Assembly: GCF_007785815.1 (NCBI RefSeq)
Contig: NZ_VNIM01000014.1
Span: 1-61,515 of the forward strand
DNA: 61,515 bases
Direction: 5' to 3'
Origin: Alterirhizorhabdus solaris
Lineage (GTDB): Bacteria; Pseudomonadota; Alphaproteobacteria; Sphingomonadales; Sphingomonadaceae
Under the pieces are notes generated by a model. That model did not search any database. It saw only the letters and a program-made list of their open reading frames with translations, and was not told the DNA's origin. A program made the translations under genes and the position numbers. Shown one piece after another: positions 30,520-37,844 of the stretch (the stretch's first letter is position 1; each line of letters opens with the position of its first letter).

Positions 30520-30532
30520 GGGGCGGGAGATG

Positions 30533-30546
30533 TGGCGGAGAGGGTG
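30533..30546. repeat. attL of the genomic island (14-bp copy of the tRNA-Ser 3' end)
   Basis: TGGCGGAGAGGGTG is identical to 52432–52445, which is the last 14 nt of tRNA-Ser(CGA) including CCA. It sits 14 bases after the nitrate reductase stop and ~170 bases before the integrase. It marks the left end of the island. Confidence 0.85.
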
Positions 30547-30677
30547 TCCGCCAAACTGACTGTTTGCCTCCGTCCAGCGATGTTCGCCCTTGGCGCAAAG
30601 AGCTGCAGATAAGCTGGGCTTTAGCACTCTGAGCGTCCACCTGTGGCTCTGGACGTTCGCCTAAATCCGGCATAGAA

Positions 30678-30711
30678 AGTAGGACCGGCAGTGGGGCCAG
30701 AGTAGGACCGG
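30678..30711. repeat. Putative integrase arm-type sites at the left end
   Basis: AGTAGGACCGG occurs twice (30678–30688 and 30701–30711), just before the integrase start. The segment TGGGGCCAGAGTAGGACC (30692–30709) is matched by TGGGGCCGAGAGTGGGGCC near the right end (52359–52377), with one extra base and two changes. Similar short repeats at both ends of an island are expected for arm-type integrase binding sites. Confidence 0.5.
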
Positions 30712-30713
30712 AC

Positions 30714-31919
30714 ATGGCAACGCGCACCCTCAACAAGCTGGACCCCCGCACGGCGGCAACGATCAAGACGGCCGGGCGCCATTCGGACGGCGGCGGGCTT
30801 TATCTCTCGATCGATCCTACCGGCCGGCGGCGCTGGGTGTTCATGTACACTCGGGACGGTAAGCGGACTGAACTAGGCTTAGGTGGCGGACGCGACCTGA
30901 CGCTGGCAAATGCGCGTAAGGAAGCCACCACGCTTCGGGCTATCCATGCAAGCGGGGGTGACCCCCGCGCGGCACGAGAGAAACAGGAGCGGCAAACGTT
31001 CGGCGAGGTTGCCGACGCCTATCTGGAGGCCATGCGGCCGTCATGGCGGAATGCCAAGCATGCAGCGCAGTGGACGATGACCCTGACGAAGTATGCCGCA
31101 CCGATCCGCCCGCGCATGGTGGAAACGATCGGCATCCGCGACATTCTGGAGGTGCTGCAACCGCTCTGGCAGCGGACGCCTGAGACGGCCGAGCGTCTGC
31201 GCGGTCGGCTTGAGAATGTGCTGGACGCTGCCAAGGCCAAGGGGCTGCGGACCGGTGAGAACCCCGCACGGTGGCGCGGCCACCTCGATCAGCTCTTGCC
31301 CAAGCGGCAGCGGCTATCGCGCGGCCACCATACCGCTTTACCCTATGCGGACGTGCCCACCTTCATGGCCGATCTGCGGGAGCGTGAGGCGATGGCAGCG
31401 CGGGCGTTGGAGTTCGTAATCCTCACTGCCGCGCGGTCGGGTGAGGTGCTTGGTGCGACGTGGGCCGAAATCGATCTTGAAGGGGCTGTGTGGACCGTTC
31501 CTGCCGCCCGGATGAAGGCGGGGCGCGAACATCGGGTGCCCCTCTCTGGGCGCGCTGGGGAGCTTCTGGAGGGCTTGAGCGGAGCGCGCGATGCCGAGAC
31601 GGCGAAGCCGGGCGATCCTGTGTTCGCCGGACCCAAGGGCAAGCCACTGTCCAGTATGGCAATGGCGATGCTGTTGCGCCGTATGGGCTCGGCCGTGACG
31701 GCGCACGGCTTCCGCTCCGCCTTCCGCGATTGGGCGAGCGAGACGACCGGCTTCCCGCATGAGGTCTGCGAAATGGCACTGGCCCATACGATCGGGAACA
31801 AGGCGGAAGCCGCTTATCGGCGTGGCGACCTATTCAACAAGCGACGCGGCCTCATGGATGCTTGGGCGGGCTACTGCGGCGAGGATGCTGGCAACGTGGT
31901 TCGCTTAGCGGCAGCCTAG
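30714..31919 (+). CDS. int: Tyrosine-type site-specific integrase
   Basis: 401 residues. The N-terminal DUF4102-type arm-binding domain (SDGGGLYLSIDPTGRRRWVF) is typical of P4-like tRNA integrases, followed by a SAM-like core-binding domain and the catalytic domain. The catalytic set is visible: Arg in LTAARSGEVLG (~240), H-x-x-R in HGFRSAFRDW (~331), His in LAHTIGN (~357) and Tyr in AAYRRGDLF (~367). ATG 30714 begins the usual N-terminus. It acts on the tRNA-Ser 3' end, which is repeated 170 bases upstream. It probably both inserts the island and, with the HTH protein downstream, excises it. Confidence 0.96.
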   Translation: MATRTLNKLDPRTAATIKTAGRHSDGGGLYLSIDPTGRRRWVFMYTRDGKRTELGLGGGRDLTLANARKEATTLRAIHASGGDPRAAREKQERQTFGEVADAYLEAMRPSWRNAKHAAQWTMTLTKYAAPIRPRMVETIGIRDILEVLQPLWQRTPETAERLRGRLENVLDAAKAKGLRTGENPARWRGHLDQLLPKRQRLSRGHHTALPYADVPTFMADLREREAMAARALEFVILTAARSGEVLGATWAEIDLEGAVWTVPAARMKAGREHRVPLSGRAGELLEGLSGARDAETAKPGDPVFAGPKGKPLSSMAMAMLLRRMGSAVTAHGFRSAFRDWASETTGFPHEVCEMALAHTIGNKAEAAYRRGDLFNKRRGLMDAWAGYCGEDAGNVVRLAAA

Positions 31920-32164
31920 GCGGCTCCTAGCCAAACAAAACCTACCAATCTTCGTGAGTTGGCGGTGCGGCGTTCAACGCGTCGCGACGGATGCGCCAAC
32001 TAGGCAGAGCGTCCTCAATTCCAAGCGGCGGTCACCTGTCAGACGAATACCAGAACGGCTGAGCTGCTCGATGAGGCTCGCGCAGCATGCGCCCTCCTTA
32101 CATCGCCTGCCTCACCGCACCCGAATCACTTGCCTCGTCGTTCCCGTTATGTTCTCAAGCGGGT

Positions 32165-32458
32165 ATGGGAACGCGTCTGCCTCGCCACCTCGTCGATTAC
32201 GCCCGCTTCGAGCTGGACGTGGGCGTCCGCTGTGCGCGGTGTGACCGGCTGGCGGTGTTCGATCCGGCCGATGTGCTGAAGCATTTCACCGCCAAGCGGT
32301 GGCCGACGACGATCCCTCTCACGCCCGAGCCATTCCGCTGCCGCTGTGGCTCGCGGGAGGTGCGGACGGTCGCGGTCCCGGTGGTGCTGCGGCCTCAACC
32401 CCTGCCGGCGCCGCGACTGCTGCTGACGCCGATCTACACCCAGGAGCCACGACGATGA
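32165..32458 (+). CDS. Small zinc-ribbon-like protein, function unknown
   Basis: 97 residues from ATG 32165 (MGTRLPRHLVDYARFELDVG). Two cysteine pairs (C23-x2-C26 and C59-x-C61) flank a middle segment, like a small zinc ribbon. The frame is open 26 codons further upstream but that part is uncharacteristic. The next small gene begins 4 bp before its stop (ATGATG at 32455), suggesting coupling. No family function is known to me; a nucleic-acid or protein-binding role is a guess. Confidence 0.6.
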   Translation: MGTRLPRHLVDYARFELDVGVRCARCDRLAVFDPADVLKHFTAKRWPTTIPLTPEPFRCRCGSREVRTVAVPVVLRPQPLPAPRLLLTPIYTQEPRR

Positions 32459-32631
32459 TGCAGAACGACAACGGCGAAACCTTCGGCGAGTGGCTACTGG
32501 CGCAGCGCGACCGCGAGGGCTTTGACGTAGCGCTGGCGCTGCTCGACCGAGTAGCCCTTCAGCTTGATGACATCCTTGTCGATGTCCTTAGCCTCGGCCC
32601 AGCCGATCGGCACGCCGTCCCGCTCGAATAG
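32455..32631 (+). pseudogene. Remnant of a small YozE/SAM-like protein gene, truncated
   Basis: The first ~22 residues, MMQNDNGETFGEWLLAQRDR, look like the start of small YozE/SAM-like proteins (FGxWLLxQRDRxxxVGDLA). After about base 32513 the frame runs into DNA that encodes, on the other strand, the restriction-enzyme fragment. The rest of the 58-codon frame is therefore antisense reading and not conserved. The gene was probably cut by a deletion or recombination. Confidence 0.55.
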
Positions 32632-32796
32632 GAAGTCGGGCATTCCCGCCTCGGACTTTTTAGGCTCGTTGACAATGCGCAGCGCCGGGTCGAGCCCCTC
32701 AAACAGCGCTTGAAGCGCGGGGCGGTAGCTATGCTCGGTCGCTTGCCCACTGGCATACGTGCGCCGGACGTGGTCGAGATAGTCGGAAATCTGCAT
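32494..32796 (-). pseudogene. N-terminal fragment of a type ISP restriction-modification enzyme
   Basis: 100 residues starting MQISDYLDHVRRTYASGQ at ATG 32796, with AGGGGG just upstream. The fragment carries the nuclease-like N-terminal domain, including EAGMPDFLFERDGVPIGWAEAKD, a PD-(D/E)xK pattern as in type ISP (LlaBIII-like) enzymes. It breaks off after VEQRQRYVKAL, where the native protein would go on for more than a thousand residues (helicase, methyltransferase and target-recognition parts). The stop at 32494 comes from unrelated sequence. Either the fragment is dead or it makes a lone nuclease domain. Confidence 0.7.
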
Positions 32797-33100
32797 GCCG
32801 CCCCCTAGATTGATGGAGACGCTAGCGCCACTTACCTTAGCTCGCAAAGCGGAATGAGCCGCGTATTCGATCGTGAAGTGCAGCTCCGGTCGGACCGAAC
32901 TCGAACCTAGATTCCGACGTCCCTCAAGGGTGAATCCGGAAAGCGTGCCGCTGTTTCGGGTCGTTCCGGCGACTCGCGTGTGTCGCCTTTCGCCACTGCC
33001 TTGATCCTTATATGCAGGCGCCGGGGATAGGCCGGCCAGCCGACAAGCGCGCTTCCCACGTGCTTCCCCGATTATCATGGGAACCGCTTGGGAGGCGAAA

Positions 33101-33760
33101 ATGGAAGCAGATCCGCCTACGCGCGTCGCAAGCGCTGCTGCAGCATCCCCGAAACCTAGGCCGGGGGCAACAGTTGACGACGATGTTCGTCGCGTCGTTG
33201 CACGTCACGGCGCCGACGCGGTGAAGGCGGCCGTCAAGCGGCTGAGCAAGCAGAGGCCGGGCCGGAAAGCTACGAGTGATTGGCCTGGACTCATCGACGT
33301 GTTAGAGGCGGATGCTCGCAGACTGCTGGAGGGGGGTGATCCGTTCACGGAGCGGTCTAACTACTCGATTTCGCAGGCCTTTGCGGCCGCACATCCCGGA
33401 CACAGCTCCGTTTCTACCCAGCGACGTTTGATGAATAAGTTGGCCAAGAAGCGGGCGATTTATACGCATATATTAGCAATCTTCACAGGTTGGTACGAGT
33501 GTAGCTCCGCGATTTATATCAAAACTCTGCTAGCACTCATAGAGATTGATGACAATGAAATGTGGGTGGACAGACACGATGCCGCTTGCCGCCAGCTCGG
33601 CGAATACATTGTAATCTTTGGAGAGCCGCCGGAGTCTATGTCAATGCGAGAGATAATTGGGCGTGCGACAGGAACGATGCCTAAGAGTCCTTTCGAGCTT
33701 CGTGAACGGTCGAGGGGGGGGCTGCTCGGCGGTTTTGCGGGTAGCTCGGATCGGGGGTAA
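33101..33760 (+). CDS. Hypothetical protein, 219 aa
   Basis: Unrecognised. ATG 33101 is chosen because GGGAGG lies five bases upstream; an in-frame ATG at 33077 lacks a site. The N-terminal ~30 residues are Ala/Pro-rich and probably disordered, followed by a helical region (DDDVRRVVARHGADAVKAAVKRLSKQ) and a segment suggestive of a DNA-binding or regulatory fold (STQRRLMNKLAKKRAIYTHILAI). Base composition drops after 33360, which points to a foreign origin within the island. It has no obvious operon partner. Confidence 0.6.
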   Translation: MEADPPTRVASAAAASPKPRPGATVDDDVRRVVARHGADAVKAAVKRLSKQRPGRKATSDWPGLIDVLEADARRLLEGGDPFTERSNYSISQAFAAAHPGHSSVSTQRRLMNKLAKKRAIYTHILAIFTGWYECSSAIYIKTLLALIEIDDNEMWVDRHDAACRQLGEYIVIFGEPPESMSMREIIGRATGTMPKSPFELRERSRGGLLGGFAGSSDRG

Positions 33761-33900
33761 TTAGTGTCGAAATGGCGGAGCATTTCGACATGCGGTAAGC
33801 CGATCACGTTAACTCATCTTCTGGTTTTATCCACTCTGCCCGATGTCTCGTCCGGCAATGTCCGCAGCAATCCCGCTCGGGCCTTGTGGGACCACTCAAG

Positions 33901-34083
33901 ATGGGCGTCACTAAGTCCGATCTCCCGAAGCTGGCGTACAGCATACCCGAAGCTGCCGCCGCGATCAGCATTGGGCGCTCAACAATCTACCTGCTGATCG
34001 CTGAAGGCCGCATCGAAACCCGCAAGATCGGCAAACGTACGGTGATACCGGCAGCGTCGCTCCTGAAACTCTTGGAGGCATGA
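33901..34083 (+). CDS. Excisionase-like helix-turn-helix protein
   Basis: 60 residues from ATG 33901. The MerR/Xis-like HTH_17 pattern is clear: YSIPEAAAAISIGRSTIYLLIAEGRIETRKIGKRTVIPAASLLKLL. Such proteins serve as excisionases or as transcription regulators of integrated elements. It opens a run of four tightly packed genes: it is separated by one base from the next gene, and the later junctions are ATGA overlaps. It probably controls the replication module or integrase direction. Confidence 0.85.
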   Translation: MGVTKSDLPKLAYSIPEAAAAISIGRSTIYLLIAEGRIETRKIGKRTVIPAASLLKLLEA

Positions 34084-34084
34084 A

Positions 34085-34297
34085 ATGCCCCTCAATGAGA
34101 AGTTTTCAGTGTGCGAGGCGTCCGTCCTCCCGATCGCAACGGTCGCAGTGTCGAACGACGTTCGGGTCGAACTTCGTGCAAAACCCCTCCAAACAAGGGA
34201 ACTTCGGCGCGATCGCATTCAGCATCCGGGCGTGTATCGTGTCGGCACAAGTACATCCGGGTTGGTTTTGCCGCCGGCGAAGCGGACATTCGAATGA
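34085..34297 (+). CDS. Small hypothetical protein, 70 aa
   Basis: 70 residues from ATG 34085, one base after the HTH gene stop. The sequence (MPLNEKFSVCEASVLPIATV) has no family I recognise and no membrane segment. The stop overlaps the primase start by 4 bp. Its position between the HTH gene and the primase in a compact operon supports that it is expressed; its role is unknown. Confidence 0.55.
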   Translation: MPLNEKFSVCEASVLPIATVAVSNDVRVELRAKPLQTRELRRDRIQHPGVYRVGTSTSGLVLPPAKRTFE

Positions 34298-35232
34298 GCG
34301 GCCCTCATCTTGACGTCATTCGCGAGGCCTGCAAGCGAGTCCGCGATGAGGCATCCCTGTCGTCGATCATCAGCAGATCATTGAAGCTTAAGAAGGCGAG
34401 CCGCGAATGGAGTGCGTGCTGCCCCTTCCACGCCGATCGCACACCTAGTTTCACAATCTACGCGAATGATCGGCGGTTCATGTGCTTCGGTTGCGGTGCC
34501 GAAGGCGACGCGATCGATTGGGTTCGCCGCTTTTACGGTGTGTCACTGATCGACGCGATCGAGTTGATTGCAAGCCAGGCGCTTCCCGCCAGCGGAACGG
34601 TCCGTAACGATAACATCAAGCCCGAGCAAAACGCCGATCGTTCGGCCGAGGCGCTGGACATCTGGGCCGCGTCATTGCCACCCGAAGGCACGCCCGCTGA
34701 GGCCTATCTGCGCTCACGCAGACTTATCCTGCCGATTCCGGCCAGCATCCGGTTCGCGCGCATCCCGCTCGGCCGGCGTCCAATCATGCCCGCGCTAGTC
34801 GCGCTCGTCACTGGGCCTGACGATCAGCCCTGCGGTATCCAGCGCACTTTCCTCACCGAGGCGGGTCACAAGGCCAACCTTCCCGGCGGCAGGGTTAAGC
34901 TCAGCCTAGGGAGGGTGCGCGGCGGCGCCATCCGCCTCGCCCCCGCAACTCATGGCTTGTTCATCGTTGAGGGCCTCGAAGACGGCCTGACGCTCATGCA
35001 GCAGCTTGGCCGGCCGGCTTGGATCGCTGCGGGTTCAGGAATGCTTCCTGCCATGCGGTTACCTCACCACCTGTCAGGTGTCGTGATAGGTGCTGATAGC
35101 GACAACGCGGGCCGCGCCGCTGCGGAGAGGGCCGAGCTCGCGTTCAAGGCCCAAGGCGTCGCCGCCGCAACAATCTTTCCTGCCGAGGGCTTCAAGGACT
35201 TCAACGGGGAGTTGCTGGGAGCTCAGGTATGA
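34294..35232 (+). CDS. CHC2 zinc-finger/TOPRIM primase
   Basis: 312 residues. The N-terminal DnaG-type zinc finger reads C43-P-F-H46 and C64-F-G-C67, with the TPSFTIYANDRRFMCFGC pattern typical of CHC2. A TOPRIM domain follows: GLFIVEGLEDGLTLMQQL, then VVIGADSDNAGRAAA. The protein lacks the long DnaB-interaction region, as in element-encoded primases. It starts with an ATGA overlap and ends with another to the ATPase gene, so all are translated together. It should start replication of the excised element. Confidence 0.92.
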   Translation: MSGPHLDVIREACKRVRDEASLSSIISRSLKLKKASREWSACCPFHADRTPSFTIYANDRRFMCFGCGAEGDAIDWVRRFYGVSLIDAIELIASQALPASGTVRNDNIKPEQNADRSAEALDIWAASLPPEGTPAEAYLRSRRLILPIPASIRFARIPLGRRPIMPALVALVTGPDDQPCGIQRTFLTEAGHKANLPGGRVKLSLGRVRGGAIRLAPATHGLFIVEGLEDGLTLMQQLGRPAWIAAGSGMLPAMRLPHHLSGVVIGADSDNAGRAAAERAELAFKAQGVAAATIFPAEGFKDFNGELLGAQV

Positions 35233-36641
35233 GGACGAGTAGCCTCCTTGAGCGCACAGCGAAGGCTGACGCAACGATTGCGCCGCTGACCATTGCCGCT
35301 ACTCCGTACGACTGGCGAGATCCGGCTGACATTCCGCTTCGCCCTTGGGTGTATGGGCGATGGCTTCTGCGCGGTACCGTCACCGCAGTGGTCGCTCCCG
35401 GAGGCATCGGGAAGTCCACCTACCTGTCCGCGACCGCGCTTGCGCTTGTGACTGCGCGTGATCTGCTGGGGAAGACAACATGGGGAGATCGCAAGCGCGT
35501 CTGGATCTGGAATTTAGAGGATGACCTCGACGAGTTGGCGCGATCGATTCAAGCTGCCGCGAAGCATTTCGGACTGTGTGCTAGCGACATCGGCGAAAAC
35601 TTGTTCGTCGACAGCGCGATGGAGGGAACCGGACTATGCACGGCCATAATAGGCGAGAGTGGGTTCGAAATCAAAGCGCCGGTGTTCGCTGCAATCACGG
35701 CTGAGTTAATTCGGCGCGAGATCGACGTGCTCATTATTGATCCATTCGTATCGAGCCACGAGATCGAGGAGAACGATAATAGCAAGATCGACAAGATCGC
35801 GAAGGCGTGGGGTCGAGTTGCGAAGGCAGCGAATTGCGCTATCGTACTAGTCCATCATACCAGCAAAGCCGGAGCCGCGGAGGTCACGGCTCTGTCCGCC
35901 CGTGGCGCAGTGGCACTCGTAAATGCTTGCCGATCGGCACTCGTACTCAATCGCATGACTCTGGATGAAGCCCAGAAGCTCGGGATCGATGGAGCCGAGC
36001 GCCGCCGCTATTTCAATGTGCAGGATGACAAACACAACCGGGCACCGGCCGAGGTGGCGGATTGGTATCGACTGGCATCGGTTAATCTCTGCAACGGCGG
36101 ACATACCCTTGGCGACAATATTGGTGTCGCGGAACCGTGGATAGTGCCTGATCCATTTGAAGACGTGTCCGTCGACCATTTGATCCGCGTGCAGAGGAAG
36201 GTCGCCGAGGGGTCATACAAGGCTCATCACACTGCGGTAGACTGGGCCGGCCTCGCCGTCGCCGAGGTGTTCGGACTCGACGTTGCCATCAAGCCAGATA
36301 AGGCGCGCATCATGGCCATGCTCAAAGAGTGGCAGGCGAATGGCATGTTCAAACTGGAAGAAAGGTTAGACAAGAACCGTCAATGGAAGAAATTTCTTGC
36401 CGTCGATCGATGGGCTAATGACGCATCTGCTACACCTGTCAAGGGTGTAGCATCGCGCGATATAGCAGTGGAGCAACCGAGTGCTACGCTACACCCACCC
36501 CCCGTAAGGGGTGGTGGTGTAGCAGCCGCTGCAGGCAGTAGCGATCAGGTGTCGCAACCCGGTGGTATCGACGACCCGAATGACGGCGGTTTCGAAGGTT
36601 TCGACCATCCGCCGGTAGGCGGGTTGCGGAAGGCGGTCTGA
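35229..36641 (+). CDS. RepA-like AAA_25 ATPase/helicase
   Basis: 470 residues. Walker A is APGGIGKST at 56–64, preceded by the family element RPWVYGRWLLRGTVTAVV. Walker B is DVLIIDPFV, then the sensor-like ANCAIVLVHHTSK. This fold matches hexameric RepA (RSF1010-like) helicases, which unwind DNA for a partner primase. It is coupled to the primase by an ATGA overlap. The C-terminus (~400–470) is low-complexity. Together with the primase and HTH gene it forms the replication module of the island. Confidence 0.88.
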   Translation: MRTSSLLERTAKADATIAPLTIAATPYDWRDPADIPLRPWVYGRWLLRGTVTAVVAPGGIGKSTYLSATALALVTARDLLGKTTWGDRKRVWIWNLEDDLDELARSIQAAAKHFGLCASDIGENLFVDSAMEGTGLCTAIIGESGFEIKAPVFAAITAELIRREIDVLIIDPFVSSHEIEENDNSKIDKIAKAWGRVAKAANCAIVLVHHTSKAGAAEVTALSARGAVALVNACRSALVLNRMTLDEAQKLGIDGAERRRYFNVQDDKHNRAPAEVADWYRLASVNLCNGGHTLGDNIGVAEPWIVPDPFEDVSVDHLIRVQRKVAEGSYKAHHTAVDWAGLAVAEVFGLDVAIKPDKARIMAMLKEWQANGMFKLEERLDKNRQWKKFLAVDRWANDASATPVKGVASRDIAVEQPSATLHPPPVRGGGVAAAAGSSDQVSQPGGIDDPNDGGFEGFDHPPVGGLRKAV

Positions 36642-36758
36642 GCGCTCGGCTGAAAGGCGCGTCGGCCCATAATGTATACCCAAGCGGGATGTCTCGCACC
36701 CACGGCGACGCGTGTCTCAAAAGGTTGACTTGCCACAATCGAGACGGCAAAAGGGAAA

Positions 36759-36768
36759 GGTCTAGACC
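36759..36768. promoter_or_regulatory. Palindrome just upstream of the serine recombinase
   Basis: GGTCTAGACC, a perfect 10-bp palindrome, lies two bases before the upstream ATG (36771) of the recombinase gene. It may be an operator or a part of the recombination site; no further repeats were recognised around it. Confidence 0.3.
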
Positions 36769-36791
36769 ATATGAGACAGGATCGCCCCGCC

Positions 36792-37358
36792 ATGCTAATC
36801 GGATACGCCCGCGTCAGTTCGGCCGGCCAGTCGCTCAACCTGCAGCTCGAAGCCCTTCGCTCAGCTGGCTGTGAGAAGATTTACAGCGAGAAGCGAAGCG
36901 GTCGCAGCGCCGCTGATCGACCGGAGCTATCCCGAGCGCTCGATCAGATGCGTACGGGCGATACGTTCATCGTCACGCGGCTCGATCGCTTAGCGCGCTC
37001 GCTGGGGGATCTGCATCGCTTGGTTGAGCGCATGATCGCCGAGGGCGTGGAATTCCGCTGCCTTCAGCAAGGGGGCGTCGACACCTCGACTAGCACCGGC
37101 AAGCTGTTGCTAGGCATTCTAGGCTCCGTCGCTGAGTTCGAGAACGACATCCGTCGCGAGCGTCAGCGGGACGGGATCGAGAAGGCGAAGGCGGAGGGAC
37201 GCTACAATGGCCGGCCCGCGACCATCGATGCGGATGCGATTCGCAAGCTGAAAGCAGATGGCGTCGGCGCCGGCGAGATCGCCAAACAGCTTCGGATCGG
37301 GCGTGCTAGCGTCTATCGCGTGCTGGTGGCAGACAAGTCCGCCGCAGTCGATGCCTGA
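36792..37358 (+). CDS. Serine recombinase (resolvase/invertase family)
   Basis: 188 residues from ATG 36792, the family start (MLIGYARVSS; catalytic Ser at residue 9). An ATG seven codons earlier at 36771 is also possible. Conserved elements are EKRSGRSAADRPEL, VTRLDRLARSLGDLH, GKLLLGILGSVAEFE with the long E helix (NDIRRERQRDGIEKAK), and the C-terminal HTH (GAGEIAKQLRIGRASVYRVL). It would resolve or invert DNA at short crossover sites. It is a separate unit from the replication genes and close to the defence-like operon that points toward it. Confidence 0.94.
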   Translation: MLIGYARVSSAGQSLNLQLEALRSAGCEKIYSEKRSGRSAADRPELSRALDQMRTGDTFIVTRLDRLARSLGDLHRLVERMIAEGVEFRCLQQGGVDTSTSTGKLLLGILGSVAEFENDIRRERQRDGIEKAKAEGRYNGRPATIDADAIRKLKADGVGAGEIAKQLRIGRASVYRVLVADKSAAVDA

Positions 37359-37844
37359 GGCTCGAGAGGTGATGCTCGGCTCCCATTCTGAAGGCGATGC
37401 TGCTGGTTCTCGGGTCGCCGCTATCTGCATAGCTCGAGTGGCATCGCGTTTAACGTTCATCGGTATCCACCACCTTTCGTCCTTTCGAGCTGCATCAGTT
37501 GCTGCGTCGGTAAACGACCAGTTCCAAGCCGTTCCGCGGCGAGCGCGTGAACGGCCGCTCGTGCCGAAATCCGCCGTCCGTCGAGCCGACGGACGGCTGT
37601 GCGCCAAACCGCGCCGTTCAGGCCCGGCTGCCGATCCCGGAAGCTGGACGTTGAGGACGTCCTGACGCTGGCAGAAGGCACTGAAATCTGACTACCTCCG
37701 GCTCCTTGCCTTCGGCGAGGGAGCCGGACGGCTCGGTGTCTACCGCAGTCAATTCTGTTTTCCGGATAGCTGCCGGGGGCGTCAGCACGCACAATTAATG
37801 CCATTTGGGTTGGGAAAGTGGTCGCGAACGGCCGGGCTCCGGCG
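37359..37844. other. Gene-free region with two strong hairpins
   Basis: 486 bases between the recombinase and the convergent receiver/kinase gene. It has a perfect 11-bp hairpin (GCCGTCCGTCG, loop AGC, arms 37573–37583 and 37587–37597). A longer one (arms 37698–37710 and 37714–37727, loop TTC, one bulged G) could end transcripts from both sides. Frames open here show no family motifs. The first hairpin has a short loop and may be a cruciform or a recombination relic. Confidence 0.5.
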
